A stretch of 64,000 bases of DNA, from contig WNYE01000045.1 in the NCBI GenBank assembly GCA_021396245.1, positions 62,001 to 126,000 on the forward strand. The letters are read 5' to 3'. The notes beneath the pieces were generated by a model that saw only the letters and a list, made by a program, of their open reading frames with translations, did no database searches and was not told the origin of the DNA. The number at the start of each line of letters is the position of its first letter. The stretch's first letter is position 1. The position numbers and the translations under genes were made by a program. Of the stretch, positions 21,101-32,630 are shown one piece after another. Origin of the DNA: Sporothrix humicola. Lineage: Eukaryota; Ascomycota; Sordariomycetes; Ophiostomatales; Ophiostomataceae.

Positions 21101-23000
21101 TCCTTTGTCTTTTTCTGTTGCTTCTTCTGTTTCTTCTTTCATCAACAGGCGGCTTCTCTATTTTAAGCGCATTCTTCCATCACGGAATTGTTCTCGAAAA
21201 CAGAAAAGATCGACAATGGTCAAAAATAAAGAGACGGGATTTCCGGGCGACGAGGGGGCGTACATGGGGGACAATTAATTGGGAGGCCGGGAGCAGGTAA
21301 AAGCCGTGATGAGTGCGTGAGGATTATTGGGATAGAGCAGCAACAATGTGTGTTGTATTTCTATTCTTTGGGACGAGTTGTGTATTAAGTTATTTACACC
21401 CGCCTTGCCCCCCGTTTTGCCATCTCGAAACAAAGCGGTGCATCGAGGTACAAACGTGACAAGCCAGAGATTGTATTTGTACAAATGACCAAACATCCCT
21501 TTAAAAATGTACACAAAGGGGGGTGGCATTGCCCATTCTCGGCTGTTATTTCTGGGGACTGAAAACGGGGGCGTGGGGAACACGGTGGCCCGGTGTCAGG
21601 GGCGCGTTATCTGACAGTTTGTGGACGGCATAATGTTTAAACTAGGCAGTGGGCCGAATATGACAGCTTCTGTACATCTTCCATGCACGAGGAAAACACA
21701 TATAAATATTCTATCAAATGGACAACCTGATGGAAAATGGCGACTGTGCGGAAATAAAAAGGTACAGCCGGCATCCAGCGTGTTGATTGTATCGATGATA
21801 TCAGGTTGTTTACGGAAAGCAAATTTGGCATATTACTCCATCTGCGGTTGTGAAAATGTCCAAATTGATACATGTTTTAACGGAACAAGATGAAGTCCAC
21901 AAGATCTTGAAGCAGAAAATCTAGGCACGCGCTCGGCAGATACTTTGTCACCTTCTCACCGAACAAGTATCTTCGAGGGTTTGTTTGACAACACAGATCA
22001 TGTATGAATGGGCTCCGTCGGCACACGCCCTGCAGTATGCACGATGGATGCACTTGTGATGCCTTGAAGCGAGCTCCTTACATACATACAAGGACATGAA
22101 TACCTGCATGGCTTTATAAGTTCGTGCATACGAGACGGACTGGCATACACTGGGGGACTTGTGTGCCTTAGGGAAGTCGGAATGGGATTTCCTGGAATCC
22201 CATATAGCTTCCCATGCATATATTGGTATATAAGCAATGCACTGTGGTTGGTAACGTAGATTGCCTCCAAATAGGGCGTCAAGAATGTTTGGCTACAAAC
22301 AGATAATTGTTGGTGGGTCGGTAGATGCAACTGCAAATGTCATCGTGCAGGACGAATGCACGACAATGTGCACTGGTCGCTCTGCGAAGAAGCACGCCAG
22401 ACCAATTGATGACCAGACCACAGACCGAGATGTCAAACGACACAAAAAAAAGAAGGAAAAGAAGGCATGACGCAGGAAGGCGTGTGTGTTCCTGGACAAC
22501 CTTCCGTGAATGTAGAGTTATGGTCGGGCCTCCGTCATCCTAATGATCCCCTTGCCACCTGGCCTAGAGAAGGAAGCGAAGAAAAAAGATGGACATGAAA
22601 CCCGGGCGAGATGCAGGTAGTTCGGGCAGACGAGACGAATCCCGTTTTTCTTTAAGACCACGCGAGGTTCGGGTTGCAAGATATTTTGCGATGCCACACT
22701 GAGAAAAGGGCAGTGAAGCTGGGACCGTGCTCTCGTATTTTGGTGCGATGCCACGAAGGAGAAAATAAAAAACAAGGTCTGAGAATTTTACAGTTGCAAT
22801 TGCTACGCTGCGATGAATCTGTCAACGGAGACGCCAACAGATGAAGGCTTGAAGGCCAGACGAAGAAATAGAAAAACAGGGGATCTTGCAACGGAACATC
22901 GCACGTCTCTGCACGGTTCAGGGTTCTCAGGGATGTTTGGGCAAAAAGATGAAGAGAGTGCCAGTTTTAGGCAAAGTCGAGAAGACAGAAAATAAATAAA
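18101..23000. other. gene-poor region, part 1
   Basis: About 4.9 kb with only short, unrelated open frames. Contains the inverted-repeat element at 20015-20282, AT-rich low-complexity DNA (18640-18840; a TA run near 18983-19000) and an 8-bp-stem hairpin around 22180-22203. No recognisable protein or RNA gene. Confidence 0.5.
20015..20282. repeat. inverted-repeat (foldback/MITE-like) element
   Basis: Arms 20015-20045 and 20252-20282 are reverse complements at 30 of 31 positions (left arm begins ACCTCCACCAC and ends GAGACTCC). The 206-bp interior is AT-rich and non-coding. No convincing target-site duplication flanks it. Arms differ in sequence from those of the element at 12500-12868, so the two are separate families. 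Confidence 0.75.
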
Positions 23001-23874
23001 ACTGGAGATGTTATCTGGAGACGACCGAAATGGAGATAAAAATGCGGCAAGAAAACAAAATTATGCTATTATTGTTGTTGCATCGGGGTTTGCAACACTG
23101 ATGCAAAAATAACACAGACGACAGGCTCGACATGCTGACGGACGGGCGACAGGGTTCCTGTCGATGAATTACCAGTCAATATGGAACCAGACTGGCAGCA
23201 GATTGGCATGGGAAAATGTGAAGATGTGCAAATTTGCAACTGCACAGCCTCCCCCTTCTTCCATCCCTTCTTTTCTACAACCACACCTTGGGCTGGTAAA
23301 TTCTTTACCGAGAACGAAGAGCATAGTAGTTGAAGGAAGCCAAGGGCCTTGTGCATAGTAGGATGCAGACTCGGCCGAACGAACATGGATGTACTTATGG
23401 GAGAATGGCGAACATCAGGGATCGCGTGGAAGATTCCGTTCTTCTTCTTCTCCTTTTCTTTTTATTCACTTCTTATTTTACTGTTCTTCATTTTTAGAAT
23501 CTTCTCGGGATCTGATCTCTAATGTAGTAGTAAAGATTCTGTCCGCAAATGGTTGACTCGTACGACACACAATATGGTGATATTGTGATAATGGATGCAA
23601 TAAAGAACCGTGGTTGCACCTTGGGGGAAAAAAAAACAATTACGAGTTGACTGAAGAGATAAAAAAGTATGGGCAGTACACTTCGCGTGCACATGCTCTG
23701 TCAACATCGCTGTCGATATATGCGCTCACATATGCTCGGATATACCGCTGAATATGGGAAGCAGAAGGGCACAGAAATATACAACGGCCACGATAAATAA
23801 AGACCAAAAAGATAAAAAGCGAAAATGCAATACGACGCTGTTTGGGACGGCACAGGAGGCTCGTTCCTGACAAA

Positions 23875-23882
23875 TGACGTCA
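23875..23882. promoter_or_regulatory. CRE palindrome TGACGTCA
   Basis: Perfect 8-bp palindrome bound by CREB/ATF-type bZIP factors (Atf1/Atf21 class in fungi). One of three in a 3.7-kb interval far upstream of the grainyhead gene. Occupancy not shown. Confidence 0.4.
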
Positions 23883-25368
23883 TTCATTTCAGATGGGTGG
23901 CATTTGACAAAGTCGGACAGGAAAATAGAGAAGAGGAGATGGGGAAGGGTCAGGCAAGACAGCGCCAGAGCGGTTTGCGGTGTGGCATCGGTGATTCTTT
24001 TTTTCTTACCCTCGAATAAGCAAGGCGCAAAATATGTTGTTGTGGATTTTTGTCTCAGGCCGCGCCTTCTCTTGGCTGTCTGTTGGCGCTCTCCACTTTG
24101 GCCGGCAGCTGATAGAATGGGAGAATGGCAGAACGGGAGATGCGATAGTCGAAGGTTCATTCATCATCTAGGAACCTTCATAGAATCTAAACAATGCGCT
24201 CTGGGCGGTTGTTAAAGACGCTGTGGATGTACAGAGTAAACGAATACCACAGTACGCGATACGGTTATATGCATGCAAGTTGTGTGAGAGGTGCGCATTT
24301 GTGCAGTAGTTGCAATCCTTTTGTATGCAGTTTGGATGCAGCGCGACCCCGAGAGGCGTCGACAGACATTGAGTTGTTCTCACCATCCCAAAAATACACA
24401 AAAGGAAGCAGAAAGAGAGCCAAAAACGCCCGCCAGTGGTTGGCGGGTGAGACGGGGCTCCTTCCCCCACAAGGAGTTTGTGTTGGATTGAGAAATGACA
24501 TCATCAGGGGGCCGAAGGAGGGGCGCATGGGGTGCTGTTTCTGTGCTGGTGCAATTTGCACTATCGCTGCGCAGTAAATTAGGTCGCTCCTTCCCTCATT
24601 TGCGAACACTGCACAGTAAAAATACCAACAGACTTCGCTCTGTAGTATCTTTTAAAGAGGCACGATGCAGCTGTCATACCGAGTAGAAAAGCACAAACAA
24701 ACGTATTGTTTACCTGCCGCTGGATGGCGTATAACAGCATTTGTTTCGACGCGCGGGTAGGCCCATAGTCGGGCGCCGGTGCGCCTGGACGCTAAAACAG
24801 CTGGAAAACAGAGCGATGGCAGGAACGCAATTGAACGACTCCAAAACACTAGAGGCAGCGATTGGAATGCGGTCAGGATACGATTTGCATGCAACTTGTC
24901 CCTTTTGCAGTTGTCGCGGTGCACATCGTGTCAATCAACACACAATCGACACACAATTGACGCATCAAAGCTCTGAGACCTCGACAGCCCACAGCTTCCT
25001 AGGTGATCTCTGAAAAGGGCCAAGGGACAAGGGACGTTGCGGATCATCACAGATAGATCGCACATCGGGCATTGGAAAAGGGTCGGAATGCGTCTGGAGC
25101 GTCTGGATGCTTTTCTCACAGAGCACTTGCAGCACGTATATGGGGTCTGTCTTGTCTGTGCTGCAGGTGATGTGATGTGGATGCTGTGGGCTGCATTGCC
25201 GACACAGATGTGCGGTGTGCACAGCAATCGTCTGCTTTCTTTTTCTGATTCTGATGTCTCGTGCGTTTTGGGAGCTCCATAGAAAATTGTCAAAAGAGGG
25301 ATTTGTTTGCGCTCGTCACGCCCAGCCGCTCCCCTTTCCGCCCTCTCCAGTGCGAAAAACACACAGTA

Positions 25369-25376
25369 TGACGTCA
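25369..25376. promoter_or_regulatory. CRE palindrome TGACGTCA
   Basis: Second perfect copy (context GTATGACGTCATATC), with A/T flanks forming a longer imperfect palindrome. Confidence 0.4.
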
Positions 25377-27371
25377 TATCAAGAGTTCCATTGCACATGT
25401 GGCCCGCCCACCCTTGTCGATTGCACGGCCAAAACAGTAGCGTGCATTTCACATTTCGCTACGGCCACGCCTCCCCACTCACCCTATTGGCACTCCTCTT
25501 TTCTCTCTCCAGTCTTTCTCTCGATTCTGCTATTGTGCATCTTCGACGTACAGTCGCGTCGTGTGCATTGCCTCCACATCATTAGTGGAAGAGGGCATAA
25601 ACGTTTGCCCCGTCGCGGAACGACTGTCTTTATGCATTTCGGTTATCGTTTTGGGCTTTTCGTCTTATTCGACATTGGACGGCTGATGGCTTTCTCAGTA
25701 TTTGGCATGGCGGCGGCATCTCTGTCCGCGATGTTGGGCCAAGCCCCAACAGGAAAGCACGCGGGCGAAACGACGAGCTCCGCAAGCAAAAGAACGAGCG
25801 AGCTGTTGGTCTGGGCAACTTTGATAAACAGAGAGGCAGACCCGTCACATACTGTGTCGGAAACGAACACCAGATATCCGTCTCATAGTCTCAGAGATCT
25901 GCGATTGCGAGACTTGTGGCTGCAAAACACGCAAGCCACAGCACGCACCGCCATAGTAATCTCGTAAACGCATGATCGCATATTACGAGACCAAGCACTT
26001 CCTCTGGGGCAAAGACCTCGTACTCTCTCAACACCGGTATTATGTACGATACGATGTGGATTTTCTCTTTTGTCGCGGAGGGTCCCTCCGAACGCGCCCT
26101 TACGAAGGACTGTGCTCCTGCCGCACGGTGCAAAACAAAGAAAAAAGAAAACCCACCAGAAAACAGAAAAGGCCCACAACGACATCTCACTATGCTTTTC
26201 GTCTGGGGAACCGCCCTCTCCTAAATCCATTTTGTCTTCTTTCTTACTTCGCTGTGCTCACACAAAGACTGCGGTGGCGTTTTGCGTCGTATTCTCAACG
26301 GACCTAGGGTTTCTCGCCGGCGCCAATAATGTCGTTTCGCACGGTTACTTCCCCCGCCGGCGCGATTTACGATTTTAGAGGGGTTGAGGGGGGAAATATG
26401 ACGTCTTGATGGACCCTTAATCTTTGCTTTGCTTTCTTTTTGCTCTCTTTTCTTTTCGTCTGTCGTTTCAGTCCGCACTTCCTATTCGTCGCCCTTTCTT
26501 TTCTCTCCGACAAGGCTTAACCAATAAGGGTCCATGGTTTTGGCTACTGTGTAGCATTTGTAGAAAAAAATAAAATGTCGGGAGGTATTCAGTCGCGTCA
26601 GTTACTCTGCCGCATTACTTCGTCTGCCTCCATGTCGTATCTTTTCTGTTTTGTGTTTGACTCTCTGTCGCCACCTGCAATGATCACGGCTTCTTTTCGG
26701 CAGAGTCCTCCCAGGCGGTGCAACGTAGGCCACTGGGCGCCGTACATCTCGTACGAGTATGTCGTACTCCCTACAGAGGCGGGGAGGGAGAAAGGGAGCA
26801 AAGAGCAAAAGAGTAGGAGGATGAGGCGGTTGGAGATGCAATGGGAAGAGCCGTCTTACACTGTGTGAAACTCGCAGCTCACCACCTCACCATGCACTGC
26901 TGTGTACAGCGCGAAGCCTGTGCAATGTTTCTTCATTTAGGGAGCTTGTCTGCTTGGGTAGTAGTGTTCTGCATTTTGCAATCCTCATCCGGCATTGGCC
27001 CCGCCCAATTGCCTTTGTGGCGTTTTTGTTTCTTCTCCGACCCTTTTCTCCTTTTCTGTATGTTGCTTGCCGTCTACCTTTCCCATGTCCAAAAAAAGAT
27101 GCCCATGACGAACTCGACGATTTCCCGTCGTTTTCTCCTTTAGGCTTTAGCTATCGCCTTCTCTGTTCTTATTTCTTAGCTTAACAGCCCGTTGGTCTTT
27201 TTGTCCCGCTACCCGGCGGACGTCATTTGGTCCCTTTTTTTGCCTTTTGGGCTCGTTGGGCTTTTTGGTGCCTGTCGTCGTGTCTATGTGGCTATCTGGC
27301 GTTTTCGGTGCCTGTTCCAACGAATAGTGGTTGAGACGGACTATCGAATGTTTCGAATATCCCTTTACTAT

Positions 27372-27790
27372 TCGTTTTCTTTTTTTTTTTTTTTTTTCTT
27401 TTTCTTTTTTTTTTTTTTCACTTTTCGCCAGCGTCCGCTTCTTTACTGTGTCGCCACCGCCAGTGCGCCTTCCCAATCTTACTAGCGCGGCTCTAGCGTA
27501 CCTGTCTGTTTTTATTTTCTCTCTGGCACCACAGTATTTTCTTTTTCTTTCGTCTCCTCTCATCTGCCAGACCCCTGTCAAAGCGGGGCGCGAGATAGAG
27601 CTCGGTGACGTCATACAGTGGAAACGCGATCAATTTCGATTCTTTTCTTCGGTATGTTCTCTCTGACAGTCTCCTCTCACGATAAAATGCGCTGTGGGGC
27701 GACGAGAAAAAGAAAAAGGGAAAAAAGAAAAAGAAAAAAAGAGAAAAAGAGGCAAAGAGAAAAGCAAAAAGATGAAAAACAGCAGCAGAG
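27372..27790. repeat. polypyrimidine tract and complementary polypurine tract
   Basis: A T/C tract on the plus strand (about 27372-27420) is followed some 290 bp later by an A/G tract (about 27703-27790). The two could pair as long hairpin arms in RNA or form triplex DNA. Low complexity, not coding. Confidence 0.7.
27606..27613. promoter_or_regulatory. CRE palindrome TGACGTCA
   Basis: Third perfect copy (context CGGTGACGTCATAC), between the polypyrimidine and polypurine tracts. A one-mismatch TGACGTCT lies near 26399. Confidence 0.4.
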
Positions 27791-28050
27791 CCCCTGAGAG
27801 CCTAAAGAATTGAGAGAGTAGTCAAGAATAGAGTCGCATTATTTGCCCTTTTTGACCACGCCTCCACTTACTTTTCGGGCCACCACCCGGATGATATTGT
27901 CGCGAGACCGCCAGATCGTACGGAGGTTTACAGGAGATGTGGGAGATGGGAAGGCCACAGGATATGTCGTAAAACAGACGCTACCCACGGCGGAATGCCA
28001 CTCCCCCAGTGCCTTCGCATTTTGGTGGACAATGTTCAATTAAGTAAGAT

Positions 28051-31000
28051 ACGAAGTACTATGTAGATGCAGATGCAAAAAGATAGAGATACGATACACC
28101 TCAGGGACCAGACGACCAGCGCTGCTGGATACCTTGTTTGTTTCCTCACATCGCTTTGTCTGCCGTCAGATCTAGCTGCAAACGGCGTATATATGTACGA
28201 GTGATTGTAAGAGAAAAAAATAGTATGCGCACAAGAAGCTTTGGTTGATTAGGTGAATGGAATGCCGAAATACAAAATACCCAAACGTCAAAGAAATGTC
28301 TTCACCAACCAAAGTATGGAGGACTTTGCCGAACCATCACATGTCCTCTACAACAGTAATACACTACATTTGGGTGCACATCCGACGTAAATATCACTCA
28401 CTCGAAACGAGTCCAATCGTCATCCGTTCTGTAAAGATACCCTTTGTATCAACAAAAGGAAAGAAGCCGTGGTAGTATTTCGTCATTCTTAGTTAATAAA
28501 GGGGGTTGCTTTGCTGCCCGCCTCGCACCAAAACGTGGCTGATTGCCGCCTCGATTCTGTTTCCGGCAACAAACCTATCCTGGCGTTGTGCCCGATCATC
28601 ACATTCGCACAAATATACTGTGCATCTTAAATTTGGTCGTAGAAGGTTCTGTCGCAGGAGACCTAAAGACAAAATGGCGACACGGGGAGCCGTCGTACGC
28701 TACTCCACAGAAGGAGCGTGCCAAGAGCACACCGGACGTCGTAGCAGTTAAACTGTAAAAGGAAGTTTTGGGGAAAAAAAGGGACTCCTGCGTCATGATT
28801 TTGTGTATTAAATATTTTTGTGTTTTTTTTAATGTGGTGCTTTGGTTCGGCGGTTTCATCAACCAAAACGGTCCTAGAGCGGCCCTTGTCGGCCCCATTG
28901 TAAGAAGTAAAATAAAAGGTACGACAACTGTGTCCAGGAAGTACCTCGGGCACGGTGAAGTCGTCATACTATACCCTTGTACATCATCATGTGCTACCCT
29001 GTACCTACTGACAGGTTCGATCCCGTATCTAGCATCTCTCATCCCAAAAGACTGCCGGACTCCTGGGACCTTCTGTCTGTGGACGACATTGCTCCACTGC
29101 CTATTTTTCTTTGTGTTCGACCTCTCGTCTGCCCTCTAGGGTCTTCACTATGGAGACTTGCGGGCCAAAAGGACTGCTTTGTACTTGTATGTTGTTCTGA
29201 TTGGACGAAGGGCGCATAACCGACAACTATGACAATGTTTGTGATGGGTCTGACTTAGTATGTGGTTTTGCGAGTATCTTCGAGTACTGCTTCTCGTGCT
29301 TTTCAATATATATGGAGTCATTTTGTTCTCGCAAAGATCTGGATAATGCAATTCGTCAAGATATGTTCCGGAAGGCCTCCCAGCAGTTGCATGCTAGATC
29401 CCTGTCTGTTCTCCCACCCTAAGGGATTGCAAGTGGCGCTTCTCTGGCTCGCTGGCTCGACTGGGTCTTTCTCTGGGATGTGCTGTCCTGGCAATCATCA
29501 CTCGATTCATTCGTCTTTTACCCAGTAGTTCTAGTCTGTAGGGCCTCGCCTCCTCCCATGCCTATCACCATCACTCCATTCATCTGCATACCAAAGGGTC
29601 GAACTATGTGTATCAGAGTGAGCACAAAACGGCCCAGTGGACGAAAGGGGACGGGGGATTGGCATGTGGCTGTGGGGGTGATGTTCAACATGTTCTCCTC
29701 TCTTTTTTTCGCTAGGATCCCCGTCGAGTCCATCGTTCGACTGCCTTATGGCCCTTCTGTTCTGGCCTTTTTCTTTTCTTTTTCTACCATTACCCTCGGC
29801 ATCCCATGTTCTTCATTTTGGCCACTGTTTCGCCCTGTGCCTCTCACCATTTGAACAATTCAATACCCAGCATCCACATCAATACTCAGGATGCTCTTCT
29901 AACAGTTTTCTGTCTCCCTTTTGCTCGCATTCTCCCTTGTCCGCTCCGCAAGGCATGCGGTGCCCTGTGGCTGCAACACGCCTCAGGCACACACTTTTCG
30001 ATGCCACACTCATAGACAAACCCACACCTACCACGGAATACAAAAGGGAAATACGTCAGAAAGGCTTGGCTTTCGCCCCGGCGTGTAAATCAAGGGTCCC
30101 TCCCTTAGGCGATTGTCTATTTTCTCGTTTCTTCCTTTACGGCGTACTGTGCATTTCTTTCTGCTGCTTCTTCCATTTGTACAGTGCGTCTCGCTTTGTG
30201 CATCCACTGTACGGAGTACACAGGAGGGCACTATCCTTCAGCGACAAGGGAAGTACATACAGTACGCTTGTCTGCATGTGCTGCACAGTGGACGGGCCAT
30301 GTACTGTCTCTTGTATCTTGGCCTGTGGGGTACTTAATTGACACTTCTCCGGCACTACACCACAACGAGTGTTGATCAGCAATAGAATCAGCGCTGAAGC
30401 ACTCCAGAGTGGCAAGAAGACCCTGTGCGCTCGGGACGAGAGCGAGCTTTCGCGCAGACCAGTCTGACAAGAAGACAGACGCATTATCATACAAGGACAA
30501 GAAGCAGCCAGTTTTGGCACTGTAGGAAAATGTAGCAATTAAGCAAGTCAAAAGATTGCAGGAGCCAACAATGCTCCTTCTCAAATTTCAAAAACATAAA
30601 GTGCGTTGCAAAACAATGCAAGAGCCAACAACGCTCCTTCTCCAACTTCAAAAACATAAAGTTCGCTGTAAAGCAATGCAAGAGCCAACAACGCTCCTTC
30701 TACAATAAGACACACAACGTCCAATAAATTACAGGAGCCGCATTCGCAGACCAAAAATCTCATAAGAGTACAAAAGTGAACACTGTGAGCAGCATTGGAG
30801 AAACGGCTGCGCTTGCCGTGACAGACGTCAAGACAGACGTCAACTGAAGGCGACTCATTGGGCGGACACCCCAGAGAAAAGGACTCGGTCGCGCCTGCCC
30901 GTTTCAATCAAAGTTCTCTCCCTATGATTCCAAGAGGAGAAGGAGCAATGACGAAATGACGACAGCACCTTTGTTTCCCTTCTGCCGCCAGCGAACACCG

Positions 31001-31435
31001 AGGCGGCACTGGCTCAGGCCAGCGCATGGCGACGGTCCCTTATGGACGCGCTAGGTTGCCTTTGGCTTGCACCGTTGTGGGTGCAGCCCCGGAACGCCAT
31101 CTCCCAGCAGCGGCCATGCATACCCACCACTGAGCACAAACCCACCCGCAGTCCAGCGCTCACCCCCGTTACACCCACACCCCCCTTGGGTCCACTATTT
31201 TTGGTTCCTGCCCCCTCTCTCCCCGACGGTCGTCATGTTTTTCGACCGCCCCTTCCCTATTTTCCTTTATGTTTAAGAAGGGGGAATAAGAAAAAGAATG
31301 GGGAATCGAAATAAATAAAGGAAAGAGCGCAGGTCTGAGATGCACGACGAATCCCAAGAGGGAAAGATGGGTTAAGAGCATTTTGGAGAAAGAACGGCTG
31401 GACAAAATAAAGAACAACGCCAGACGTTTCGAGAC
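28051..31435. other. gene-poor region, part 3
   Basis: About 3.4 kb with short open frames only. Contains a 60-bp minisatellite (30558-30718) and paired CAGACGTCAA half-CRE copies near 30822-30843. Probably distal upstream DNA of the grainyhead gene. Confidence 0.45.
30558..30718. repeat. 60-bp tandem repeat, about 2.7 copies
   Basis: Units start at 30558, 30618 and 30678 with a period of exactly 60 bp. Each holds GAGCCAACAA(C/T)GCTCC, whose ends form a small stem, followed by a TTCAAAAACATAAAG block. On the minus strand the frame stays open through all copies, but the predicted peptide is an unrecognised Cys/Phe-rich repeat, so I treat it as non-coding. Confidence 0.85.
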
Positions 31436-32630
31436 GTGCCTTCCTTGTGCGTATCTTTTCCTCGACATCACTCTCTCTTCTTGACTTCCTTCCCTTTTAC
31501 TTTTCTATTCTTTACTTTCCCATTTTTCTCTTCCTCGATTTATCTTTTCCCTTTTACATCTTTCACATCTTTCCAACTCTTCCATATCAACATCTTGGTC
31601 TTTGCAACCTCACACCCACGAACGCTTTTACAGTGTCCTCACCACATCGCATCCGCCGACTAAACATCATCACAACGCGATCGTCCTCCTCGACACCGCC
31701 AATCCTACTCTCTTTTTGTAAGTACGCATCCCCGGTCTCCCTGCTTTACAGTACACTCTGGTTCTCCATGGGATGTGCTTCCCTTGGCCACCCGCTCTCC
31801 AACACTCCCAAACTCTCCCTGGCCGCAACCGCCGACAAACAGAATACCCTTCCAATACATACAACCCTACCTCGCATATCTGCGTGGCCCTATGCCCTGC
31901 TTCTTGTTTTCTGTTCACTTCCATCCCACGCTGTCTTCACATCTGCATCACGCCTTCTCTCGGCTCACACCCCAATATATGCTGTTTTAATTGTTTGGCC
32001 CTGTTTTGCCGTCCCCTCCAGTCTCGCCATCTCTTTTTCTTCGCCGTTCCATTCTGTTTCTTTTTTATATTGCCCGCTTCTCCATCTCCCGTGCGACACT
32101 CTCTTCTCTATCATCCATTGTGTGGAGAATACTTTGCGGCTACTACTCCGTAATAATACCTCGTCTCTGCTCCTTTGTCTCCAGTTTTCTCCTCCCCTTT
32201 CCCTTCTCTCATCTACATATACAAGACTCGCGACGTCCCTTACCCTTCCCCTTTCGCCTTCTTCACCTTGTCATTGTCAATTTCTCTCTTTCTCTTTAGG
32301 TCTGTCTCTCGCTCATATCTGACCTTTTTTTTCTTCTTCATTCGTTTCCGATTTAATAGATCGACACCAATCACTACTGTGTACAAGAGGCAACCATTGC
32401 AAAACAGCCAGCGCAAACCAACACCAACACACGCGTGTTTAAAATACGACCTCGTCAAATCTACAGCATCGCATCCCTTGTGTTTCGACTTTCAACGTTT
32501 GCGAAACTTCACGACGCACAATTTTTTTGTACAACAGCATTACATAGTGCACACGTCGCATTGAATATTTTGGCCCTGCTTCCTCGGCAGGGCGTGCTTC
32601 GGCTTAGGACTCTTCCAGACTCTTTTCACA
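31436..32630 (+). promoter_or_regulatory. probable spliced 5' leader of the grainyhead gene
   Basis: Pyrimidine-rich DNA typical of fungal leaders. A donor at 31718 (TTTTTGTAAGT) and an acceptor ending at 32299 (TCTCTTTAG) would define a 582-bp leader intron. I find no ATG in 31440-31717 or 32300-32630, while the putative intron holds several (31769, 31774, 31889, 31979). That distribution supports two leader exons. The transcription start cannot be fixed, and no good branch site is seen. Confidence 0.45.

Larger units (their letters stand above)
23001..28050. other. gene-poor region, part 2, with CRE palindromes
   Basis: About 5 kb without a credible gene. The longest open frame (25215-25967, 250 codons) has no domain, low-bias codons and overlaps frames in other phases. 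Notable content: three TGACGTCA palindromes, a polypyrimidine tract (about 27372-27420) and a polypurine tract (about 27703-27790). Confidence 0.5.

Noticed and set aside
22180..22203. Perfect 8-bp inverted repeat ATGGGATT...AATCCCAT
   Set aside because: Short hairpin in non-coding DNA without a following T-run or known RNA context; expected occasionally by chance.
25215..25967. 250-codon open frame in the gene-poor region
   Set aside because: Composition of translated random DNA, overlapping frames in other phases, no motif, no codon bias.
29005..29030. GGTTCGATCCC resembling a tRNA T-loop
   Set aside because: T-stem pairs fail after the first two bases, and no A-box is found upstream.
31447..32322. 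291-codon Phe/Leu/Ser-rich open frame before the grainyhead gene
   Set aside because: Translation of a pyrimidine-rich leader; starts with GTG and spans the probable leader intron.
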